Shown: positions 37,640-50,227, counted from the first letter of the stretch. The stretch: DNA of 64,000 nt from Streptococcus ratti FA-1 = DSM 20564 (GCF_000286075.1 NZ_AJTZ01000005.1:434001-498000), one strand, 5' to 3'. Program-made: numbers and translations. The notes: generated from the sequence alone by a model not told the origin.

Positions 37640-39376
37640 ATGGCTTATATTTGGTCTTATTTGAAAAAGTATCCTAAATGGCTGATATTGGATGTTTTAG
37701 GTGCTTTTTTATTTGTTGTGGTGAATTTAGGCCTGCCGACTGCTTTGGCTCGAATGATTGACCAAGGCATCACGCCGGCTGATAAAAAGGCTCTTTATTT
37801 TTGGGCTCTTATTATGTTTGTTATTGTTTTGCTTGGCATAGCAGGGCGGATTACACTAGCTTATGCTTCGAGCAGACTGACAACAACAATGATTAGGGAT
37901 ATGCGAAATGATATGTATGACAAACTGCAGCAGTATTCTCACCACGAATATGAAAAAATCGGTGTCGCTTCCTTAGTAACGCGTATGACTAGCGATGCCT
38001 TTGTTCTCATGCAGTTTGCTGAAATGTCCCTACGAATGGGAATTGTGACTCCCATGATGATGGTCTCCAGTGTTATTATGGTTCTTTTGACCAGCGCATC
38101 ATTGGCCTGGGTTGTCGTTGTTGCCATTCCTTTTTTAATTTTGGTTGTTTATTATGTGGCAATTAAAACACGTCCCTTATCTGAGAAGCAGCAAAGGACG
38201 CTGGATAAGGTTAATCAGTATGTGCGTGAAAACCTTACTGGTCTTAGGGTTATTCGTGCCTTTGCTCGTGAATCTTTTCAAGAGGAGCGTTTTGCACAAA
38301 AAAACAGTACTTATGAAAATACCTCTAGCCGGCTGTTTAAGTTAACCGGTCTGACAGAAGCTCTTTTTGTCCAGATTATCGTCGTTATGATTGTAGCTAT
38401 TGTGTACTTTTCACTGGATCCCCTGCAAAAGTCTGCGATTAAGATTGGCGATCTTCTTGCTTTTATTGAATATAGCTTTCATGCCCTTTTTTCCTTTCTG
38501 ATATTTGCCAATATTTTCACCATGTATCCGCGGATGGCTGTATCCAGCAAACGCATTCAGGAAGTAATGGCTATGCCCATTTCAATTAATCCTAATGAAG
38601 GCGGCATTGTTAATACCCAAACGAAGGGCTATTTGGAGTTTGACAATGTTACCTTTGCCTATCCCGGAGAGACTGAAAGTCCTGTTTTGCATAATATCAG
38701 CTTTAAAGCTGGTCCGGGTGAGACTATTGCTTTTATTGGCAGTACAGGTTCGGGAAAATCATCATTGGTTAATCTGATTCCACGATTTTATGATGTGACC
38801 TTGGGCAAAATTCTCGTTGACGGCGTTGATGTCCGTGATTATAATTTGAAAGCTCTGCGCCAGAAAATCGGATTTATTCCGCAGCGAGCCCTGCTTTTTA
38901 CCGGAACTATCGGTGAGAATCTTAAGTATGGCAAAGAAGATGCTACTCTGTCTGAATTGGATTTGGCAGCTGAGGTAGCTCAGGCTAAAGAGTTCATTGA
39001 AAGCCGAAAAGAAAAATTTGATACCCATTTAGCCGAAGGCGGCAGCAACCTCTCAGGCGGTCAGAAGCAGCGCTTATCCATTGCTCGGGCTGTCGTTAAA
39101 AAGCCAGATATCTATATTTTTGATGACTCTTTCTCAGCTCTGGATTATAAGACAGACGCTCAGCTGCGGGCACGTCTGAAAGAAATAACGGGCCAAGCTA
39201 CCGTTTTAATTGTCGCCCAGCGTGTTGGAACCATTATGGATGCTGATCAGATTGTTGTCTTGGATGAAGGTGAAATTGTCGGCCGAGGAACCCATGATGA
39301 GCTGATGAAGTCCAATGAGATATACCGCGAAATTGCTAATTCGCAGCTTGATAATCATAGTTTGACAGAAGGTTAG
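37640..39376 (+). CDS. Heterodimeric ABC exporter subunit, degenerate-site half
   Basis: A 578-aa half-transporter: six-helix type I exporter domain (~1-320) and ATPase domain with Walker A GSTGSGKSS, signature [10 protein letters not shown], and Walker B IFDDSFSALD, where the usual catalytic Glu after the Walker B Asp is Asp. This is the hallmark of the degenerate (LmrC-type) partner in Gram-positive heterodimeric multidrug exporters. GGAGAGG precedes the ATG, and its partner follows after eight bases. Confidence 0.92.
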   Translation: MAYIWSYLKKYPKWLILDVLGAFLFVVVNLGLPTALARMIDQGITPADKKALYFWALIMFVIVLLGIAGRITLAYASSRLTTTMIRDMRNDMYDKLQQYSHHEYEKIGVASLVTRMTSDAFVLMQFAEMSLRMGIVTPMMMVSSVIMVLLTSASLAWVVVVAIPFLILVVYYVAIKTRPLSEKQQRTLDKVNQYVRENLTGLRVIRAFARESFQEERFAQKNSTYENTSSRLFKLTGLTEALFVQIIVVMIVAIVYFSLDPLQKSAIKIGDLLAFIEYSFHALFSFLIFANIFTMYPRMAVSSKRIQEVMAMPISINPNEGGIVNTQTKGYLEFDNVTFAYPGETESPVLHNISFKAGPGETIAFIGSTGSGKSSLVNLIPRFYDVTLGKILVDGVDVRDYNLKALRQKIGFIPQRALLFTGTIGENLKYGKEDATLSELDLAAEVAQAKEFIESRKEKFDTHLAEGGSNLSGGQKQRLSIARAVVKKPDIYIFDDSFSALDYKTDAQLRARLKEITGQATVLIVAQRVGTIMDADQIVVLDEGEIVGRGTHDELMKSNEIYREIANSQLDNHSLTEG

Positions 39377-39384
39377 GAGATCTC

Positions 39385-41160
39385 ATGAAACAGAAAAATA
39401 TTTTTCTTCGCTTGTGGCAATACTTAAAAATTTATAAAAGTTCGCTTTTTCTTGCTATTTTTCTTAAAATTCTCAGCTCTGTCATGAATGTCCTCGAACC
39501 TTTTGTTCTAGGGCTTGTGATGACAGAGCTGACAGCTAATCTGCTCGATATGGCCAGAGGTGTCAACGGAGCTCATATCAATACGGCTTATATTTTTAGC
39601 GTTTTGCTGCTCTATTTTATCCGCGGGCTCCTCTACAGTATCGGTTCTTATGGCTCCAACTATTTTATGACCAATGCTGTGCAGAAAAGTATCCGTGATT
39701 TACGTCAGGATTTGAATGAAAAAATCAACAAGATTCCAGTCTCTTACTTTGACAAGCATCAATTTGGAGATATGCTGGGCCGCTTTACCAATGATGTCGA
39801 AACAGTTTCAAATGCTTTGCAGCAGAGTTTTTTGCAGATCATTAATGCTTTTTTGACCATTATTTTAGTGATTGCTATGGTTCTCAGTCTTAACCTGCCT
39901 TTGGCTATGATTGTTATTGCCTGCATTCCTTTGACCTATTTCAGCGCCCGTTTCATTTTGAAAAAATCCCAGCCTTATTTTAAAAAGCAGGCTAATACGC
40001 TGGGAGATATGAACAGCTTTGTTCAGGAAAATTTGACAGGTTTTAATGTCATCAAACTCTATGGCCGTGAAGAAGTATCTGCGGCAGATTTTCGTGATAT
40101 TACGGAAAATTTGCGCAATGTCGGTTTCAAAGCAAGCTTTATCTCGGGTACCATGATGCCAGTGCTCAATGCTATTTCAGATGGGGCTTATCTGATTGTT
40201 GCAGTTGTGGGCGGTTTGCAGGTATTGGCAGGAAAGCTGACTATTGGCAACCTGCAGGCTTTTGTACAGTATATTTGGCAGGTCAGTCAGCCGATTCAGA
40301 CAATCACCCAGCTATCGGGTGTTTTGCAGAGTGCTAAATCATCTTTGGAGCGTATTTTTGAAGTTCTGGATGAAGAAAATGAAATCAGTCAGCCAAGTGA
40401 AAAACTAGAGCATGATTTGACCGGGCAGGTCAGCTTTCGGGATGTCTCTTTCCAATACACACCGGATAAACCACTTATCCGTCATTTTAATCTGGATGTT
40501 AAACCTGGTGAAATGGTTGCTATTGTTGGTCCGACAGGTGCCGGTAAGACAACTTTGATTAATCTTTTGATGCGTTTTTACGATGTAACGCAGGGTGCCA
40601 TTGAGGTTGACGGTCATGATATCCGCCATCTGTCGCGTCAGGACTACCGTCAGCAATTTGGTATGGTTTTGCAAGATGCCTGGCTCTACGAAGGAACGAT
40701 TAAGGAAAATCTGCGTTTCGGCAATCTAAATGCCAGCGATGATGACATTGTTGAAGCAGCCAAAGCAGCCAATGTTGATCATTTTATCCGGACGCTTCCG
40801 GGCGGCTATAATATGGAAATAAATCAGGAATCAAATAATATTTCTCTGGGACAAAAACAGTTATTAACAATTGCCCGGGCTCTTTTAGCTGATCCTAAGA
40901 TTCTTATTTTGGATGAAGCGACCTCATCTGTTGACACACGTTTGGAACTGTTGATTCAAAAAGCGATGGCTAAGCTCATGGAAGGTCGGACCAGCTTTGT
41001 TATTGCCCATCGTCTCTCAACCATTCAGGAAGCTGATAAAATCCTTGTTTTAAAAGACGGGAAAATCATTGAGCAAGGGAACCATCAAAGCTTGCTAGCT
41101 GATAGAGGTTTCTATTATGATCTGTACATGAGCCAGTTCAGCCAATCGGCAGAAGCTTAG
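39385..41160 (+). CDS. Heterodimeric ABC exporter subunit, catalytic half
   Basis: A 591-aa half-transporter of the LmrD type: six helices (~20-330), Walker A GPTGAGKTT, signature ISLGQKQLLT (SLGQ in place of SGGQ), Walker B LILDEATSSVD with the catalytic Glu, and the H-loop IAHRLST. Paired with the upstream half it makes one canonical and one degenerate site. Substrates may be drugs or peptides. This pair is a paralogue of rcrPQ at 56.0-59.6 kb. Confidence 0.92.
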   Translation: MKQKNIFLRLWQYLKIYKSSLFLAIFLKILSSVMNVLEPFVLGLVMTELTANLLDMARGVNGAHINTAYIFSVLLLYFIRGLLYSIGSYGSNYFMTNAVQKSIRDLRQDLNEKINKIPVSYFDKHQFGDMLGRFTNDVETVSNALQQSFLQIINAFLTIILVIAMVLSLNLPLAMIVIACIPLTYFSARFILKKSQPYFKKQANTLGDMNSFVQENLTGFNVIKLYGREEVSAADFRDITENLRNVGFKASFISGTMMPVLNAISDGAYLIVAVVGGLQVLAGKLTIGNLQAFVQYIWQVSQPIQTITQLSGVLQSAKSSLERIFEVLDEENEISQPSEKLEHDLTGQVSFRDVSFQYTPDKPLIRHFNLDVKPGEMVAIVGPTGAGKTTLINLLMRFYDVTQGAIEVDGHDIRHLSRQDYRQQFGMVLQDAWLYEGTIKENLRFGNLNASDDDIVEAAKAANVDHFIRTLPGGYNMEINQESNNISLGQKQLLTIARALLADPKILILDEATSSVDTRLELLIQKAMAKLMEGRTSFVIAHRLSTIQEADKILVLKDGKIIEQGNHQSLLADRGFYYDLYMSQFSQSAEA

Positions 41161-41268
41161 CAGCTAAAACAGTCTTGCTGCTGTTTAGAAGGGGAAATTC
41201 AGAATCATTTCGTTGATTTTTACAAGATAATGTTATCATTAAGCAAAAGCAGAATGAAAGGAGTTTTT

Positions 41269-42189
41269 ATGGCCATTGCAAGTCTGGTTTTCCAGAAATT
41301 AGTAGTGCTTTTTCTAATTATGGGAGCAGGAATGTTTCTAGCGCATAAGGATATTTTTACTAAGGATGTTACCTTTAAATTATCAAAACTCTTGACGACC
41401 TATGTTGCACCGAGTTTGTTCGTCTCTTCCTTTATCAGTCAGAAATTTTCTGTTCATCGGCTGAGCCTGCTCTTAATCATGATCGGTTCTGCTTTTTTCC
41501 TTCTTATCACACGGATATTCATGGTGAAATTTCTGCTGGCTGACGATCGTAATATGGATCGCTATGCCGCCTTGTTTGCCAATGTCGGTTTTATGGGTAC
41601 GCCCTTAGCGGAAGCTGTCGGCGGTACCAATGCAGTCTTTTTTATCTCAGGCTTTGTAGTTGCCAATCAGATTATGCAGTGGACCTATGGACTCTATCTC
41701 ATTGCCAGGGATAAGAATGTCATTAATTGGCGCTCGCTTTTCATCAACCCTGCCATGATTGCAACGGTTATCGGCCTCTTTTTCTTTAGCCTGCCTTATG
41801 ATTTACCCACAGTCATTACAGATGCTATCGGGACGATTGCCAAATTAAATACGCCTTTATCAACATTGGTACTGGGCTCTTATTTCTACAAGGCTGACTT
41901 TAAGGAAATTTTTCTCTATAAGCCGGCATATTACACGGCTTTTCTGCGCTTATTTGTGACTTCTTTAGCCAGTATCATTCTTATCTGGCTTTTGCCAGCA
42001 GAGGCTCATGATATGAAGCTGGCACTGACAATAGCTTCTTGTTCGCCGACAGCCATGAATGCTGCCTTGCTCAGTCAGGTTTACGGCGGCGATTATGAAT
42101 ATGGTTCGCGCTTAGTGCTCTTAACAACGATTTTATCACTGGTTTCCATACCGATAAATATGACAATTGCAAGTCTTTTATATCTATAA
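41269..42189 (+). CDS. AEC-family transporter (malate permease-like)
   Basis: A 306-aa membrane protein with about ten helices of the auxin efflux carrier/malate permease family: ANVGFMGTPLAEAVGG, KLNTPLSTLVLGSYFY and CSPTAMNAALLSQVYGGDYE are characteristic. The ATG at 41269 follows GAAAGGAG; the longer frame to 41230 is ignored. In S. mutans a similar gene also precedes gtfD. Organic-acid or other anion transport is likely; a specific substrate cannot be named. Confidence 0.85.
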   Translation: MAIASLVFQKLVVLFLIMGAGMFLAHKDIFTKDVTFKLSKLLTTYVAPSLFVSSFISQKFSVHRLSLLLIMIGSAFFLLITRIFMVKFLLADDRNMDRYAALFANVGFMGTPLAEAVGGTNAVFFISGFVVANQIMQWTYGLYLIARDKNVINWRSLFINPAMIATVIGLFFFSLPYDLPTVITDAIGTIAKLNTPLSTLVLGSYFYKADFKEIFLYKPAYYTAFLRLFVTSLASIILIWLLPAEAHDMKLALTIASCSPTAMNAALLSQVYGGDYEYGSRLVLLTTILSLVSIPINMTIASLLYL

Positions 42190-42190
42190 A

Positions 42191-42216
42191 AATTCAGTTG
42201 CTTGACTGGATTTTTT
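42191..42216 (+). terminator. Terminator after the AEC carrier
   Basis: AATTCAGT pairs imperfectly with ACTGGATT and is followed by a long T-run. Confidence 0.55.
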
Positions 42217-42300
42217 ATTTTTTATTAATGGATTATATTTTTGTTAAAAATAATTTCTGGTTTTTGACTTTAATCAGTTAGCAAAACAAAGAAAGAAGTT

Positions 42301-42317
42301 TGTAATCCAAGTGTCAT
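42301..42317 (+). promoter_or_regulatory. VicR-box-like sequence upstream of gtfD
   Basis: TGTAATCCAAGTGTCAT fits TGTWAH-N5-TGTWAH with one mismatch (the second half has TGTCAT). A likely -10, TATAAT, lies at about 42341-42346 and GGGGGAA acts as the Shine-Dalgarno. VicRK controls gtf genes in S. mutans; the match here is inferential. Confidence 0.4.
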
Positions 42318-42372
42318 CAGTTTTATAGGATTATGAAGTTATAATGTTTAATTAATAAAAGGGGGAATTTTT

Positions 42373-45300
42373 ATGGAAACGAAACTACGTTATAAAATGC
42401 GTAAAGTGAAAAAGCACTGGGTGACAATCGCCGTTGCCTCTAGCGTACTTACTTTGGGCAGTGCTGGTCTGGGTGTATCTGCAGCAGCAGAAACTGAACA
42501 GGCATCTAATGATCAAGTTGCTGTCACTCAGCAAAGCCAGAGCGAGAGTACAGCGGAGACTTCTGCAGCTGATCAGTCTGCTGCAGAAAAGGTCACTGAA
42601 CAAGAGGCACAAGTCACTGAACAGCAATCTCAGCAAGTACAGGAGCAAAGTACCGAAGCTGTTACTGAAACGGCAGAGAATGCAGAGAATCAGGAACAGA
42701 GCCAAGGTAGCACTGTTCAAGAAAGTACTGAGACAGACGTGACGGCTCCGGAACATGAACAGGCAGCAAGTTCAGAGACAACCAGAGCAGCCAAGGTGCA
42801 GACGTCCGGAAAACGTGTGACCTCAGCTCAGACAGCCGATCAGAATCAAGCAAAAAAATTAAGTGATGCTGATTTATCGGCTATTCCAAATGTTAAAAAG
42901 ATTGATGGCAAGTATTATTATATTGGCTCAGACGGTCAGGTGAAAAAGAATTTTGCCTTAACTGTCGATGGGGTGACGCTGTTCTTTGATAAAGAAACAG
43001 GAGCTTTGTCAGATACGGCACAATATCAGTTTACACAAGGTCTGACATCTTTAAATAATGAGTACACACCGCACAACCAAATCGTTAATTTTGAGAAGGA
43101 CAGCCTTGAAACCGTTGATAATTATGTAACAGCGGACTCTTGGTACCGTCCTAAGGACATCCTGAAAGGCGGCAAGACCTGGACAGCATCAACCGAATCG
43201 GACCTTCGTCCGCTTTTGATGTCTTGGTGGCCTGACAAGCAAACTCAGGTAGCTTATCTGAATTACATGAATGAGCAGGGGTTGGGAACAGGAACTAACT
43301 ATACGGCTGACAGCAGCCAGGAAAGTCTGAACTTAGCTGCCCAAGAAGTTCAGGCAAAGATTGAAGTTAAAATTTCGCAAACCCAGCAGACACAATGGCT
43401 GCGTGATATTATCAACAGTTTTGTAAAGACTCAGTCCAATTGGAATATTGAGACAGAATCTGATACTTCGGCTGGTGAAAAAGACCACCTTCAGGGCGGA
43501 GCTCTTCTCTATGTCAACGATGAACGTACTCCTCATGCTAATTCTGACTACCGTTTGCTCAACCGCACACCAACCAGTCAGACAGGTGAGCAAAAATATT
43601 TCGCTGATAATTCTACGGGCGGCTATGAATTCCTCCTAGCTAATGATATTGATAATTCCAATCCTGTTGTTCAGGCAGAGCAGCTGAACTGGCTTCATTA
43701 TTTAATGAACTATGGTTCTATTGTAGCCAATGACCCTGAAGCTAATTTTGACGGCGTACGAGTTGATGCTGTTGATAATGTCAATGCTGACTTGCTTCAA
43801 ATCGCCTCAGACTACTTTAAAGCCTACTATGGTGTAGATAAGAGCGAGAAAAATGCCATTAATCATCTGTCTATCTTAGAAGCTTGGTCAGACAATGATC
43901 CGCAGTACAACAAAGATACTTACGGGGCACAGCTGCCGATTGATAATAAGCTTCGTCTGTCGCTCCTTTATGCCTTGGCCCGCCCTCTTGAAAAAGATAC
44001 AACAGATAAAAGCAATATCCGCAGCGGCCTTGAACCTCTTATTACTAACAGTTTGAATGACCGTTCAGCTCAAGGAAAAAATAGTGAGCGCATGGCTAAC
44101 TATATCTTTATCCGGGCACATGACAGTGAGGTTCAGACTGTTATTGCCAAAATTATCAAAGACAATATCAATCCAAACACTGATGGACTAACCTTTACTT
44201 TAGATGAGCTGAAGCAAGCCTTCAAGATTTACAACGAAGACATGCATAAGGCCAATAAGAAATACACACAATCTAATATTCCTACAGCTTATGCCTTGAT
44301 GTTATCCAACAAGGATTCTATCACCCGTGTTTACTATGGTGATATGTATACTGATGATGGTCAATACATGGCGACGAAATCACCATACTATGATGCTATT
44401 GAGACTTTAATGAAAGCTCGGATCAAGTATGCAGCCGGCGGTCAGGACATGAAAATTACTTATGTCGAGGGTGATAAGTCCAATATGGATTGGGATTATA
44501 CCGGCGTCTTAACATCTGTGCGCTATGGTACAGGAGCTAATGAAGCAAGCGACAGCGGCAATGAAGCTACTAAGACTCAAGGAATGGCTGTTATTACCAG
44601 CAATAACCCAAGCCTGAAATTAAAGGCTAGCGACAAAGTGGTTATTAATATGGGGGCAGCTCACAAGAACCAAGAGTACCGTCCGCTCATCTTAACTACT
44701 CAGGACGGACTTGCAACTTACGCATCTGATAATGCTGCTAAATCGCTTTACCGCAAGACAAACGATAAGGGTGAATTAGTCTTTACGGCAGCTGATATTC
44801 AAGGCTATCTCAATCCGCAGGTATCAGGTTATCTGGCTGTCTGGGTGCCAGTCGGAGCCAGTGACAGCCAAGATGTACGCGTAGCAGCTAGCAACAAGGC
44901 CAATGCTGACGGTCAAGTCTATAATTCTTCAAGCGCTCTGGATTCACAGTTAATCTATGAAGGTTTCTCAAACTTTCAAGATTTCGTTACCAAGGATTCT
45001 GAATATACTAATAAATTAATTGCTCAAAATGTTGATTTATTCAAATCATGGGGTGTTACCTCCTTTGAAATGGCACCGCAGTATGTGTCATCTGAAGATG
45101 GTTCCTTCCTTGACTCAATCATTTTAAATGGTTATGCTTTCGAAGACCGCTATGATCTTGCTATGAGTAAGAACAATAAATATGGTTCTCAGCAGGATAT
45201 GATTAATGCGCTTAAGGCCTTACACCGCAGCGGTATTCAAGTAATTGCCGATTGGGTGCCGGACCAAATTTACAATCTTCCGGGCAGAGAAGTCGTAACA

Positions 45301-46764
45301 GCGACCCGTGTCAATGATTATGGTGAATACCGTTACGATTCTGAAATTAAGGATACGCTTTATCTGGCTAATACTAAGACCAACGGTGATGACTACCAGG
45401 CTAAGTACGGCGGAGCTTTCTTAGACGAGCTGACAGCCAAGTATCCTAGCATCTTTGAACGCAATCAAATTTCAACAGGCCAAAAATTAGATCCGAGTGA
45501 AAAGATTACCCAATGGCAGGCTAAGTATTTCAACGGTACCAATATTTTGGGACGCGGTGTCGGCTATGTCCTTAAAGATGCAGCTAGCGATAAGTACTTC
45601 ACTTTGGATGGCGAGGAAACCTATCTGCCTAAACAGCTGACTAATCAGCAGGCTTTAACAGGTTTCGTTAATGATGGCAGCGGACTGACCTTTTATTCAA
45701 GCAGCGGCTATCAGGCTAAAAACAGCTTTATTCAGGATGCCAAAGGCAACTGGTATTATTTCGATAATAATGGCCATATGGTCTACGGTCTGCAGCATTT
45801 AAATAATGAAGTCCAGTACTTCCTGCCTAATGGTGTTCAGCTGCGTGAGACTATTTTGGAAAATGCTGATGGCACCAAGAATTACTTTGGCCGTCTGGGC
45901 AATCGCTACAGCAATGACTATTATTCCTTTGAGGGAGATACGAAGTGGCGTTACTTTGATGCAAACGGCGTTATGGCAGTAGGTTTGCAAACGATCAATG
46001 GCAATACACAATACTTTGATCAAGACGGCTATCAAGTCAAGGGTGAATGGATAACCGATGCTGATGGTAACAAACGCTATTTTGACGATGGTTCAGGAAA
46101 TATGGCTGTTAATCGTTTTGCCAATGACAGCAATGGTGACTGGTATTACCTTGGGGCTGATGGAATAGCGCTGACAGGCGCCCAAACTATTAACGGCAAG
46201 TCTTATTCCTTTGACCAAGACGGTAAACAAGTCAAAGGAAAGATTATCACTAATAATGATGGCAAACTGTACTATTACCTCGCAGATTCAGGCGAGCTGG
46301 CACATGATATTTTTGCAACAGACAGTCAAAATAATTGGTATTACTTTGGCTCAGACGGAATAGCGGTAACAGGCAGCCAGACGATTAATGGGCAAAAACT
46401 CTATTTTGCCAAGGACGGTAAGCAAGTTAAAGGCAGCTTTGTCAATGATAATGGCAAGATCCGTTATTATCATGCAGATTCAGGCGAGCTGCAAACCAAT
46501 CGCTTCGAAGCAGATAAAGATGGTAGTTGGTATTATCTGGGCTCAGACGGAACAGCAGTAACAGGCAGTCAGTATATCAATAATCAGCAGCTCTTCTTTA
46601 CCAGAGAAGGCAAGCAGGTTAAAGGTGATGTTGCCTATGATGGCTGGGGGCTGCTGCGCTATTACGATAAGGATAGCGGCAGCATGGTTTACAATAAAGT
46701 CCTTACCTTAGCGAATGGTAGAAGAATTGCCATCAACCGCTGGGGAATTGCACGCTATCTATAA
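42373..46764 (+). CDS. gtfD: Glucosyltransferase-S, GtfD-type GH70 glucansucrase
   Basis: A 1463-aa secreted glucansucrase that polymerises glucose from sucrose; GtfD orthologues make mainly water-soluble alpha-1,6-glucan. An extended signal peptide ([16 protein letters not shown], cleavage near residue 39) is followed by a variable Gln/Ser/Thr-rich region (~40-170), a short binding segment, the GH70 barrel (~220-1040) and a C-terminal glucan-binding domain of aromatic repeats (~1100-1463). Catalytic residues are Asp465 ([11 protein letters not shown]), Glu503 ([11 protein letters not shown]) and Asp584 (FIRAHDSEV). The variable region differs from the S. mutans enzyme while the core is nearly identical as recalled. 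It is transcribed alone, ahead of its own terminator, as gtfD is in S. mutans. Confidence 0.96.
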   Translation: METKLRYKMRKVKKHWVTIAVASSVLTLGSAGLGVSAAAETEQASNDQVAVTQQSQSESTAETSAADQSAAEKVTEQEAQVTEQQSQQVQEQSTEAVTETAENAENQEQSQGSTVQESTETDVTAPEHEQAASSETTRAAKVQTSGKRVTSAQTADQNQAKKLSDADLSAIPNVKKIDGKYYYIGSDGQVKKNFALTVDGVTLFFDKETGALSDTAQYQFTQGLTSLNNEYTPHNQIVNFEKDSLETVDNYVTADSWYRPKDILKGGKTWTASTESDLRPLLMSWWPDKQTQVAYLNYMNEQGLGTGTNYTADSSQESLNLAAQEVQAKIEVKISQTQQTQWLRDIINSFVKTQSNWNIETESDTSAGEKDHLQGGALLYVNDERTPHANSDYRLLNRTPTSQTGEQKYFADNSTGGYEFLLANDIDNSNPVVQAEQLNWLHYLMNYGSIVANDPEANFDGVRVDAVDNVNADLLQIASDYFKAYYGVDKSEKNAINHLSILEAWSDNDPQYNKDTYGAQLPIDNKLRLSLLYALARPLEKDTTDKSNIRSGLEPLITNSLNDRSAQGKNSERMANYIFIRAHDSEVQTVIAKIIKDNINPNTDGLTFTLDELKQAFKIYNEDMHKANKKYTQSNIPTAYALMLSNKDSITRVYYGDMYTDDGQYMATKSPYYDAIETLMKARIKYAAGGQDMKITYVEGDKSNMDWDYTGVLTSVRYGTGANEASDSGNEATKTQGMAVITSNNPSLKLKASDKVVINMGAAHKNQEYRPLILTTQDGLATYASDNAAKSLYRKTNDKGELVFTAADIQGYLNPQVSGYLAVWVPVGASDSQDVRVAASNKANADGQVYNSSSALDSQLIYEGFSNFQDFVTKDSEYTNKLIAQNVDLFKSWGVTSFEMAPQYVSSEDGSFLDSIILNGYAFEDRYDLAMSKNNKYGSQQDMINALKALHRSGIQVIADWVPDQIYNLPGREVVTATRVNDYGEYRYDSEIKDTLYLANTKTNGDDYQAKYGGAFLDELTAKYPSIFERNQISTGQKLDPSEKITQWQAKYFNGTNILGRGVGYVLKDAASDKYFTLDGEETYLPKQLTNQQALTGFVNDGSGLTFYSSSGYQAKNSFIQDAKGNWYYFDNNGHMVYGLQHLNNEVQYFLPNGVQLRETILENADGTKNYFGRLGNRYSNDYYSFEGDTKWRYFDANGVMAVGLQTINGNTQYFDQDGYQVKGEWITDADGNKRYFDDGSGNMAVNRFANDSNGDWYYLGADGIALTGAQTINGKSYSFDQDGKQVKGKIITNNDGKLYYYLADSGELAHDIFATDSQNNWYYFGSDGIAVTGSQTINGQKLYFAKDGKQVKGSFVNDNGKIRYYHADSGELQTNRFEADKDGSWYYLGSDGTAVTGSQYINNQQLFFTREGKQVKGDVAYDGWGLLRYYDKDSGSMVYNKVLTLANGRRIAINRWGIARYL

Positions 46765-46836
46765 CAGATAAAAGCTGGATTAATCTCTTATAAGCAGTTT
46801 ATATAAGAAATTTGAAAATTTTATCCAGCCTCTTAG

Positions 46837-46880
46837 ATTGAAGAAAAAGTCCGTTTTGGATAATTTCTTCAATCTTTTTT
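46837..46880 (+). terminator. Terminator of gtfD
   Basis: ATTGAAGAAA (46837-46846) pairs with TTTCTTCAAT (46864-46873), followed by CTTTTTT. Confidence 0.8.
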
Positions 46881-46893
46881 ATAAAATAAATAC

Positions 46894-46940
46894 AAAAACT
46901 CCTAGAAATGCTCATATATCAACATTTCTAAGAGTTTTTT
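46894..46940. terminator. Bidirectional terminator between gtfD and the HdeD-like gene
   Basis: AAAAACTCCTAGAAATG (46894-46910) pairs with CATTTCTAAGAGTTTTTT (46923-46940); T-runs occur on both strands, serving the convergent minus-strand gene. Confidence 0.75.
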
Positions 46941-47020
46941 CTTTCCCGTAAGAATGTTCCTTTTACAAAATCTAAGAAACTTTGTCTCTGTTTTTAGTCG
47001 TTATGCCATCAATAGCTAAG

Positions 47021-47527
47021 CTAAGGCAGGCGCAGAAAAACAAAAATACTTGAAATACCGGTTGCTATCAAAAGAAGAGCAACAAAGCGGCCGATGATAG
47101 CCGAAGACAGCAAGGGCTGTCCAAGCAGGATAAGTCCTAAAAGAACTGCGAAAATGCCGCTAATAAAGAGCCGGTTACTGTCAGGGAAACCCATCTTACG
47201 CAGACGATAAGCAGAAATAATCCGCAGGATGCCAATGACAAGAACCCAATAAGCAGTAATAGCGACAACAGCTGTTGTCAGTGAAAAAATGGAGGATGTT
47301 AAGAGGATAAAGCCAAAAATAATCGAAATAATACTTTGCAGCAAATTCCAGCCATTGCGTTCCTCGCTTGGTTTTGACATATAGTCTATGAATCCAGTGA
47401 TCCCCACTAAGAAAATAACCAGTGCCAGCAGCCAGCCGATTGAAGCTGTCACAACCAGCGGATTAGCAAAAATCCAAAAACCGATTAAAAGTGTTAAAAT
47501 TCCTGAGGTCAGGGTAAACCATTTCAT
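47021..47527 (-). CDS. HdeD/DUF308-family membrane protein
   Basis: A 168-aa integral membrane protein with six hydrophobic segments (FTLTSGILTLLIGFWIFANPLV, IGWLLALVIFLVGITGFIDYM, and so on) of the HdeD/DUF308 family, whose enteric member protects against acid. Function in streptococci is unknown. AAGGAG precedes the ATG. It is convergent to gtfD and divergent from gdhA, and is a single-gene unit. Confidence 0.85.
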   Translation of the reverse strand: MKWFTLTSGILTLLIGFWIFANPLVVTASIGWLLALVIFLVGITGFIDYMSKPSEERNGWNLLQSIISIIFGFILLTSSIFSLTTAVVAITAYWVLVIGILRIISAYRLRKMGFPDSNRLFISGIFAVLLGLILLGQPLLSSAIIGRFVALLLIATGISSIFVFLRLP

Positions 47528-47726
47528 ATGAAAACTCCTTAAAACTTTTAATCTTAATTGTATAAAATAGAAGCTGTTTTGTCAAAAATCCTTAATTATT
47601 AAGAGGATTTATCACCAGAGAAAACACTTCCAAAGCCAGTGCAGCTAAAGTCCGCCCAGCTTTCAAAGTATATTATGATGTCAGATTATATAACATTAAT
47701 AGATGATTTTTACAAAAAAATAATGA

Positions 47727-49160
<1,434 letters not shown>

Positions 49161-49221
49161 AAGAACTGTATTGTTTAGCTTACTGCTGAGCCTTTAAATC
49201 TGATCTCCCAATAAAATATAT

Positions 49222-49247
49222 AAGGAAGTCTTAGGGCTTCCTTTTTT
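49222..49247 (+). terminator. Terminator after gdhA
   Basis: AAGGAAG (49222-) pairs with CTTCCTT, followed by a T-run. It separates gdhA from the LytTR module. Confidence 0.75.
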
Positions 49248-49335
49248 GCATCTTATCAGACAAATATGCAACTTAACCAATCTTGAGTTTATGCTAAATA
49301 AATTTCTGTTATAATAATTGCAAAGGAGAAAAGCA

Positions 49336-49788
49336 GTGAAGTTACGATTAGAGCAAATTTCCAATGGTGAAGAAGAAGTTATCGTGCGTTACCGTCAAAT
49401 GACTCCGACTGTTCAGGCCATCAGTGATCTAGTGGCTCAAGGATCTGAGAAAATCCTCGGCAGGAATGAACAAGGTGAGCGCTATCTCTTTTTAGATGAC
49501 ATTTTGTATTTCGAGAGTATTGACAGCAAGACCTTTGCTTATACTCAAAAAGATGTCTGGCAAGTAGCCTGCAGTCTCAAAGATTTAGTAACCAGCTATG
49601 CTTTTAAGGGTTTCTTTCGCTGTGCCAAAGCTATGGTGCTCAACCTTTATAGGATTGAATATTTCAAAAGCCAATCTTTTGGCCGGATTGAGGCAACCTT
49701 GGATAATGGTGAGATTGTAGTTATTTCGCGCAAATATGCAGGGCATTTGCGGCAGCTATTAGAAGAAGGAGTACAGGATGAGGGATAA
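49336..49788 (+). CDS. LytTR-domain DNA-binding regulator (LRS type)
   Basis: A 150-aa protein with a LytTR DNA-binding domain (~45-140: IGRNEQGERYLF-like, DDILYFESIDSKTFAYTQKDVWQVACSLKDL, GFFRCAKAMVLNLYRIEYF, LDNGEIVVISRKY) and a short N-terminal extension. No receiver domain is present. The GTG at 49336 is preferred over a TTG at 49318 because AAAGGAG (49322-49328) precedes it. Together with the next gene it matches the LytTR Regulatory System architecture of S. mutans HdrRM and BrsRM, where the membrane partner restrains the regulator. It overlaps the DUF3021 gene by 11 bases. Confidence 0.88.
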   Translation: MKLRLEQISNGEEEVIVRYRQMTPTVQAISDLVAQGSEKILGRNEQGERYLFLDDILYFESIDSKTFAYTQKDVWQVACSLKDLVTSYAFKGFFRCAKAMVLNLYRIEYFKSQSFGRIEATLDNGEIVVISRKYAGHLRQLLEEGVQDEG

Positions 49789-50218
49789 ATGGGAGGCTTA
49801 TTTAAGCCGGGAAATTAGTATTAAGTATAAGGCAGGTCTTTATAGTCTCTGCCACCTCTTTTACTGCGCCTGTTATCTGCTTTGGCAGAGGATTTATCAT
49901 ATCGGTCTTTTGCAGATTGCAGAAATTACTCTTTTGGCCTATCTAATTTGTAACCTTCAGGTGTATGTTTTAAAGAATTTTGATGAGGGGGATCGGATTT
50001 CAGCTTCTGGTATTATGTCAGCTGTTTTTTGTTCTCTTCTATACATCCTCGCTGTACACATGATGAATTGGTTTGACAGGAGCTGGGCTGCTGTTTTTGG
50101 TTTTGGTGCTTATCAGCTCTTTTGTTATTACTGTATCTATCTGATTAACAAAATCAAGCGCAGGATTGACAGCCGCTATTTGAATCAGCTGCTGCAAGAG
50201 TATAAAGAAAGGAAGTGA
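49778..50218 (+). CDS. DUF3021 membrane protein, likely LytTR inhibitor
   Basis: A 146-aa protein with four transmembrane segments (LYSLCHLFYCACYLLW, LLQIAEITLLAYLICNLQVYVL, ASGIMSAVFCSLLYILAVHMMNWF, AVFGFGAYQLFCYYCIYLINKIK) and charged ends, of the DUF3021 type. In the S. mutans HdrRM and BrsRM pairs, the membrane partner inhibits its LytTR regulator; that role is inferred here from order and overlap. GAAGGAG lies upstream of the ATG. Confidence 0.82.
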   Translation: MRDKWEAYLSREISIKYKAGLYSLCHLFYCACYLLWQRIYHIGLLQIAEITLLAYLICNLQVYVLKNFDEGDRISASGIMSAVFCSLLYILAVHMMNWFDRSWAAVFGFGAYQLFCYYCIYLINKIKRRIDSRYLNQLLQEYKERK

Positions 50219-50227
50219 GATGCTCTT

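Noticed and set aside
49261..49320. Possible LytTR direct repeats upstream of the LytTR gene
   Set aside because: GCAACTTAA and neighbouring stretches are only weakly similar to each other and do not match a consensus I trust.
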